NCBI GenBank assembly: GCA_018669475.1
Contig: JABHCC010000124.1
Location: 101,362-165,361 of the forward strand
Direction of reading: 5' to 3'
Source: Bacteroidota bacterium
GTDB taxonomy: Bacteria > Bacteroidota > Bacteroidia > Bacteroidales > UBA12481
Length of the DNA: 64,000 nucleotides
This document shows, piece after piece, positions 61,035 through 64,000 of the stretch. The notes under the pieces are model-generated. The model made no database searches. It saw nothing but the letters and a program-made list of their open reading frames with translations, and had not been told where the DNA came from. The translations under genes were made by a program, and so were the position numbers. The first letter of the stretch is position 1, and each line of letters starts with the position of its first letter.

Positions 61035-63425
61035 TTAATAATTCATTTCCACTGGCTGCATGGCCACTAACAATATCTCACTTTGCTGACCATCATAAGT
61101 TACGGATATTTTCTGATCAAGAGGTGAAAGAAAGACTGCTTTTATCAATTTGCTGTTTTCCCACTCAAGGTTAATCTCAATATTTCCTCTTGCTTTTAAG
61201 CCAGACACAAAACCTTTTTTCCAGGCCTCGGGTAAGGCTGGCAATAAGATTATTGATCCGGGTCTGCTCTGGATTAGCATCTCAGCTATTCCAGCCGCAG
61301 CACCAAAATTTCCATCTATCTGAAATGGCGGATGGTTATCAAATAGATTTAGTTTAGTTGATTTTTGGAATAGTAACTGCAGGTGCTCATAGGCCTCTTC
61401 TCCATCCCACAGACGGGCATAGAAATTTATCAGCCAGGCACGACTCCACCCTGTATGCCCCCCACCAAATGACAAGCGTCGCTCGAGAGTTCGGCGTGCA
61501 GCTTCAGCTAAATCAGGTGTGCCATCAGGGCTGATCTGGCAAGTAGGATGTAAGCCAAAAAGATGTGACATGTGACGATGACCGGGTTCAGCTTCTTCAT
61601 AATCATCTATCCATTCCATGATTGTACCATTGGCTCCAATCTGAACTGGGGGTAATTTTGCAAGAATGTATTTGAGCTCCTGGCAATATTCAGCATCTAC
61701 TCCTAAAATCTCAGCCTCCATCATAAAATTCTCAAAGAGCTCCCTGATGATTTGCCTATCCATAGTTGCACCATAGGTAAGTCTCTGAGATTTACCGCTT
61801 GAGGGGTCAATGAAGTTATTTTCTGGCGATGAGGACGGGACAGTGACAAGGTAACCAGAAGGGTGCTCAACAAGGTAGTCTTTGACAAATTCGCAAGCTC
61901 CTTTCAAAGTAGGGTAGGCAATTTCTTCGAGATAGCTGGTATCTAAGGTGTATTCAAAATAGCGATGCAGAGTAAGGCTCATCCATGCTCCGGCCAGGGG
62001 GAATCCATAACCATTAATCATTTGAGATGACTTGGTAGATCCGCTCGGTGTTGTTCGTCCGAAAAGGCTTGTTGCAGTATGAGAAACCCACCCATTTGAT
62101 CCATATAATGAATCAGCTGTGATTCTCCCAAGCTTATAGGTAGGCAACAGAAAATTCGATAAAGGTTCAAAACACTCTTCCAGGTTGCCGCTCAAGCCAG
62201 GCCAGTAATTCATCTGCAAATTGATATTCTGGTGATAATCAGCCTCCCATGGTGCCCACATATGTTTATTCCAGATGCCCTGCAAATTGGCAGGTAATCG
62301 TCCGGGTGCTCTTGAGCTGCTCATCAGTAGATAACGACCAAACTGGTAATATTGCGCATCAAGTAATGGATCTGCTTCCCCTTCAATCACTCGTTGAAGA
62401 CGATCATAAGTACAAAGTCCGGGTGCAGAACTGCCACCCAGATCAAGCTTCACCTGATCGAACAAGGCCTGATGTTCAGCTTTATGTGCAGCAGAAATCT
62501 CTTTAGCGCTTTTCTCACTCGCCCTGTCAAGAATATCTCTTGTGATAGAAAGAGGATCAAAGTCTGTGTCCACACGTAACTTTTCAACATTAAAATCGGT
62601 AGCAGCTGTAAGTCTGATAAGAACTTTTGTAGCATTACTTATTTGAATGCCTGCCGGATGGGCAGTCGAGGAGCCACCTTTCTGGTCAACATGAACCCTG
62701 GCAGCAAAACGCATATGTTTTCCTCCCTCACCTGATCCACCAGGATTATCATCGTATGCATCAGGGGCTTCGACATCAACAATTTGTCCATCCATGAGTA
62801 TAGTTTGATCATCAGGAAAGTAAAATGAGGCATCTTTTTCCCGCTCAAGATTGATTACCATATTCAGACGATGGGTTTTCGATGCAGTGATCTCCAGCTG
62901 GATAAGGTCATCTACTGATGAAATCAATAATCGTTTTGTATATCTCACTCCACTGATATCAAAATTCGTCGTTTCAATTCCGTTTTGCATATCAAGAACT
63001 CTGTGATAATTTTCGACTGCATCCGGCAGGTTATAATCAATAATCAGATTGCCCAGTGTTTGATAGGAGCGGAAAGAAGTGGGACTGAAGGTCAGGTTAT
63101 CCATGCCGTATTCATAAGCTTCCTGATACTGTTTATTCAGTAGCATCTCTCTGAATTTCTGCATATGTACCTGTGCATTTTCAGGGAGATTATGTTCAGG
63201 TTCACCAGCCCACAAACTCTCTTCATTAAGCTGAATGATTTGTTGCACAGTTTGTCCAAAATCCATGGCTCCAATACGTCCGTTCCCGAGCGGAGTAGCT
63301 TCTTCCCACACCTCAGCAGGCCGGTCGAACCAGAGCAGACCAGGAGAATCAGCGATTTTGATATCTTTTGTACACGACACCGTGATAATCAGAAGAAATG
63401 GCAGTAGTTTGAATGTCAGCTTCAT
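61035..63425 (-). CDS. GH95 alpha-L-fucosidase lipoprotein
   Basis: A 796-residue lipoprotein (Cys18 in ITVSCTK). GH95 enzymes hydrolyse alpha-1,2-fucosyl (some alpha-1,2-galactosyl) bonds by inversion. The fold begins LWFDRPAEVWEEATPLGNGR. Active-site residues by comparison with Bifidobacterium AfcA: N400 and N402 in HQNINLQMNYWP, Glu535 in SSSPENNF and Asp704 in FQIDGNFG, all present. A weak -7 box (TAACTTTA, minus strand 63449-63456) lies 24 bases upstream. CHAD and S9 genes follow in the same direction; a TonB-dependent receptor gene ends 260 bases upstream, so import of fuco-oligosaccharides is plausible. Confidence 0.95.
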   Translation of the reverse strand: MKLTFKLLPFLLIITVSCTKDIKIADSPGLLWFDRPAEVWEEATPLGNGRIGAMDFGQTVQQIIQLNEESLWAGEPEHNLPENAQVHMQKFREMLLNKQYQEAYEYGMDNLTFSPTSFRSYQTLGNLIIDYNLPDAVENYHRVLDMQNGIETTNFDISGVRYTKRLLISSVDDLIQLEITASKTHRLNMVINLEREKDASFYFPDDQTILMDGQIVDVEAPDAYDDNPGGSGEGGKHMRFAARVHVDQKGGSSTAHPAGIQISNATKVLIRLTAATDFNVEKLRVDTDFDPLSITRDILDRASEKSAKEISAAHKAEHQALFDQVKLDLGGSSAPGLCTYDRLQRVIEGEADPLLDAQYYQFGRYLLMSSSRAPGRLPANLQGIWNKHMWAPWEADYHQNINLQMNYWPGLSGNLEECFEPLSNFLLPTYKLGRITADSLYGSNGWVSHTATSLFGRTTPSGSTKSSQMINGYGFPLAGAWMSLTLHRYFEYTLDTSYLEEIAYPTLKGACEFVKDYLVEHPSGYLVTVPSSSPENNFIDPSSGKSQRLTYGATMDRQIIRELFENFMMEAEILGVDAEYCQELKYILAKLPPVQIGANGTIMEWIDDYEEAEPGHRHMSHLFGLHPTCQISPDGTPDLAEAARRTLERRLSFGGGHTGWSRAWLINFYARLWDGEEAYEHLQLLFQKSTKLNLFDNHPPFQIDGNFGAAAGIAEMLIQSRPGSIILLPALPEAWKKGFVSGLKARGNIEINLEWENSKLIKAVFLSPLDQKISVTYDGQQSEILLVAMQPVEMNY

Positions 63426-63514
63426 GGGGTAACAGGTTTAGTGAACCATAAAGTTAATGAAATCAATTAAAGATTCCCGTCACCCCGGTGTTTCGTTTTC
63501 TTCCGGTCGCCTCC

Positions 63515-63580
63515 GGTTTGTGGTTTTTTTGGAACCGCCATTTTTTTCAAAATCGAGATGTTCCAAAACAACCACAAACC
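63515..63580. repeat. Imperfect inverted repeat, 21-bp arms
   Basis: Arms 63515-63535 and 63560-63580 pair at 20 of 21 positions around a 24-base loop. On the minus strand it lies 105 bases after the receptor stop and 90 before the GH95 start. A terminator, mRNA stabiliser or attenuator are all possible. Confidence 0.75.
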
Positions 63581-63613
63581 TCCGTCTAGTTTCAGAGAAC
63601 CCCGCGTAACCTC

Positions 63614-63668
63614 GTGTCATCCAGGTGTCACGTTGGCGTCACCCCGGCGTCACGTTGGCGTCACGTTT
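63614..63668 (+). repeat. 11-bp GCGTCACGTTG tandem array
   Basis: Five units of exactly 11 bases: GTGTCATCCAG, GTGTCACGTTG, GCGTCACCCCG, GCGTCACGTTG, GCGTCACGTTT. It lies between the receptor stop and the inverted repeat. Another copy of the core sits at 63479-63489. Confidence 0.85.
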
Positions 63669-63684
63669 TCCCCTTAGCCTCTTT

Positions 63685-64000
63685 TTAAAAAGAGTATCTG
63701 ACTGAAAAGTTTGGTAAAATTGGAAACTGATCTACTCGTTCTGCAGTGAAGCGGTCGATGTAATACATGTTGCGACGATTATAGGTGTTGATCACTCCCA
63801 GAGTAGCTGTTAGTTTCTGGTGATGTGAGAATTCCCATTTCTTTGCGAGGCTGATATCTAGGCGATGATACCAGGGGAGGCGGCCAAGATTTAATTCTCC
63901 GTACCAGGCGTTAATTGATCCATTGTTGCTTACATCCATTAGAAATGAAGCTTGCAGTATGGTAAAATCTTCATAAAAGCCATTTGTTTGAGTGAAAGGA
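63685..64000 (-). CDS. TonB-dependent receptor, C-terminal end (5' part outside window)
   Basis: About 105 codons read in from the right edge without stop. The strands (WYGELNLGRLPWYHRLDISLA; KWEFSHHQKLTATLGVINTYN; RRNMYYID; final PNFSVRYSF) show the alternating pattern and terminal aromatic residue of an outer-membrane barrel, and VINTYNRRNMYYID is typical of TonB-dependent receptors whose plug lies upstream. It probably imports a ligand into the periplasm. Substrate unknown; adjacency to GH95 hints at a glycan. Confidence 0.75.
   Translation of the reverse strand, partial: PFTQTNGFYEDFTILQASFLMDVSNNGSINAWYGELNLGRLPWYHRLDISLAKKWEFSHHQKLTATLGVINTYNRRNMYYIDRFTAERVDQFPILPNFSVRYSF

Overview
The window looks like a chromosomal segment of a member of the Bacteroidota, probably class Bacteroidia. 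Evidence: two proteins with a type IX secretion (T9SS) C-terminal sorting domain, a TonB-dependent receptor end, many SusD-less glycoside hydrolases (GH92, GH95), Bacteroidota-type promoter boxes (TAnnTTTG) and weak Shine-Dalgarno sequences. No rRNA, tRNA, CRISPR array, insertion sequence or phage gene was recognised. Names rest on reading motifs in the translations; no database search was run.

Layout. 1-8 kb (minus strand): end-truncated GT117-like (DUF2723) membrane protein, rnhA, a MarC-family protein, an S46 dipeptidyl-peptidase and typA. 8.1-19 kb (plus): a complete respiratory nitrate block, two NarK-type transporters, a small unknown protein, a membrane-anchored dihaem cytochrome c, narG, narH, narJ, narI. 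19-28 kb (plus): a secreted ELWxxDGT-repeat protein, a glycyl radical enzyme that reads like trans-4-hydroxy-L-proline dehydratase with its activating enzyme, and a DUF5916 outer-membrane-type protein. 28-33.3 kb (minus): a seven-haem NapC/NirT-like cytochrome, a gluzincin lipoprotein, rnhB and a glycosyltransferase. 33.4-46.7 kb (plus): a flippase, then a sugar block with an FHS-type importer, two ROK kinases, a CBM9-like protein, a PPi-type phosphofructokinase, a PIG-L deacetylase, a double-SIS isomerase/deaminase, GH92 and a TPR protein. 47-54.2 kb (plus): an SDR (mannonate/fructuronate type), DUF6807, ThuA, two Gfo/Idh/MocA proteins and a TRAP large permease without its partners. 54.2-64 kb (minus): two small envelope proteins, a T9SS C10 cysteine protease, an S9 peptidase, a CHAD protein, GH95 and the end of a TonB-dependent receptor.

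How they fit. The organism appears able to respire nitrate, to use amino acids or peptides (S46, S9, C10, M60-like peptidases, hydroxyproline dehydratase) and to strip mannose and fucose from glycans. The 35-42 kb block can be read as a non-canonical amino-sugar route: import, deacetylation by a PIG-L enzyme, ROK phosphorylation, SIS-type conversion to fructose-6-phosphate, then PPi-dependent phosphofructokinase. The 47-54 kb block resembles 3-keto-glycoside or uronate metabolism.

The strongest unexplained structure is in the spacers: at least ten intergenic stretches are arrays of degenerate 7-bp units (several different words, both orientations), and three more carry GTCAC units of 11 or 13-14 bp. 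These resemble the short tandemly repeated repetitive sequences known from cyanobacteria, and fill most of the longer gaps between genes. A second theme is promoter boxes placed 4-6 bases before an ATG, suggesting leaderless mRNAs.
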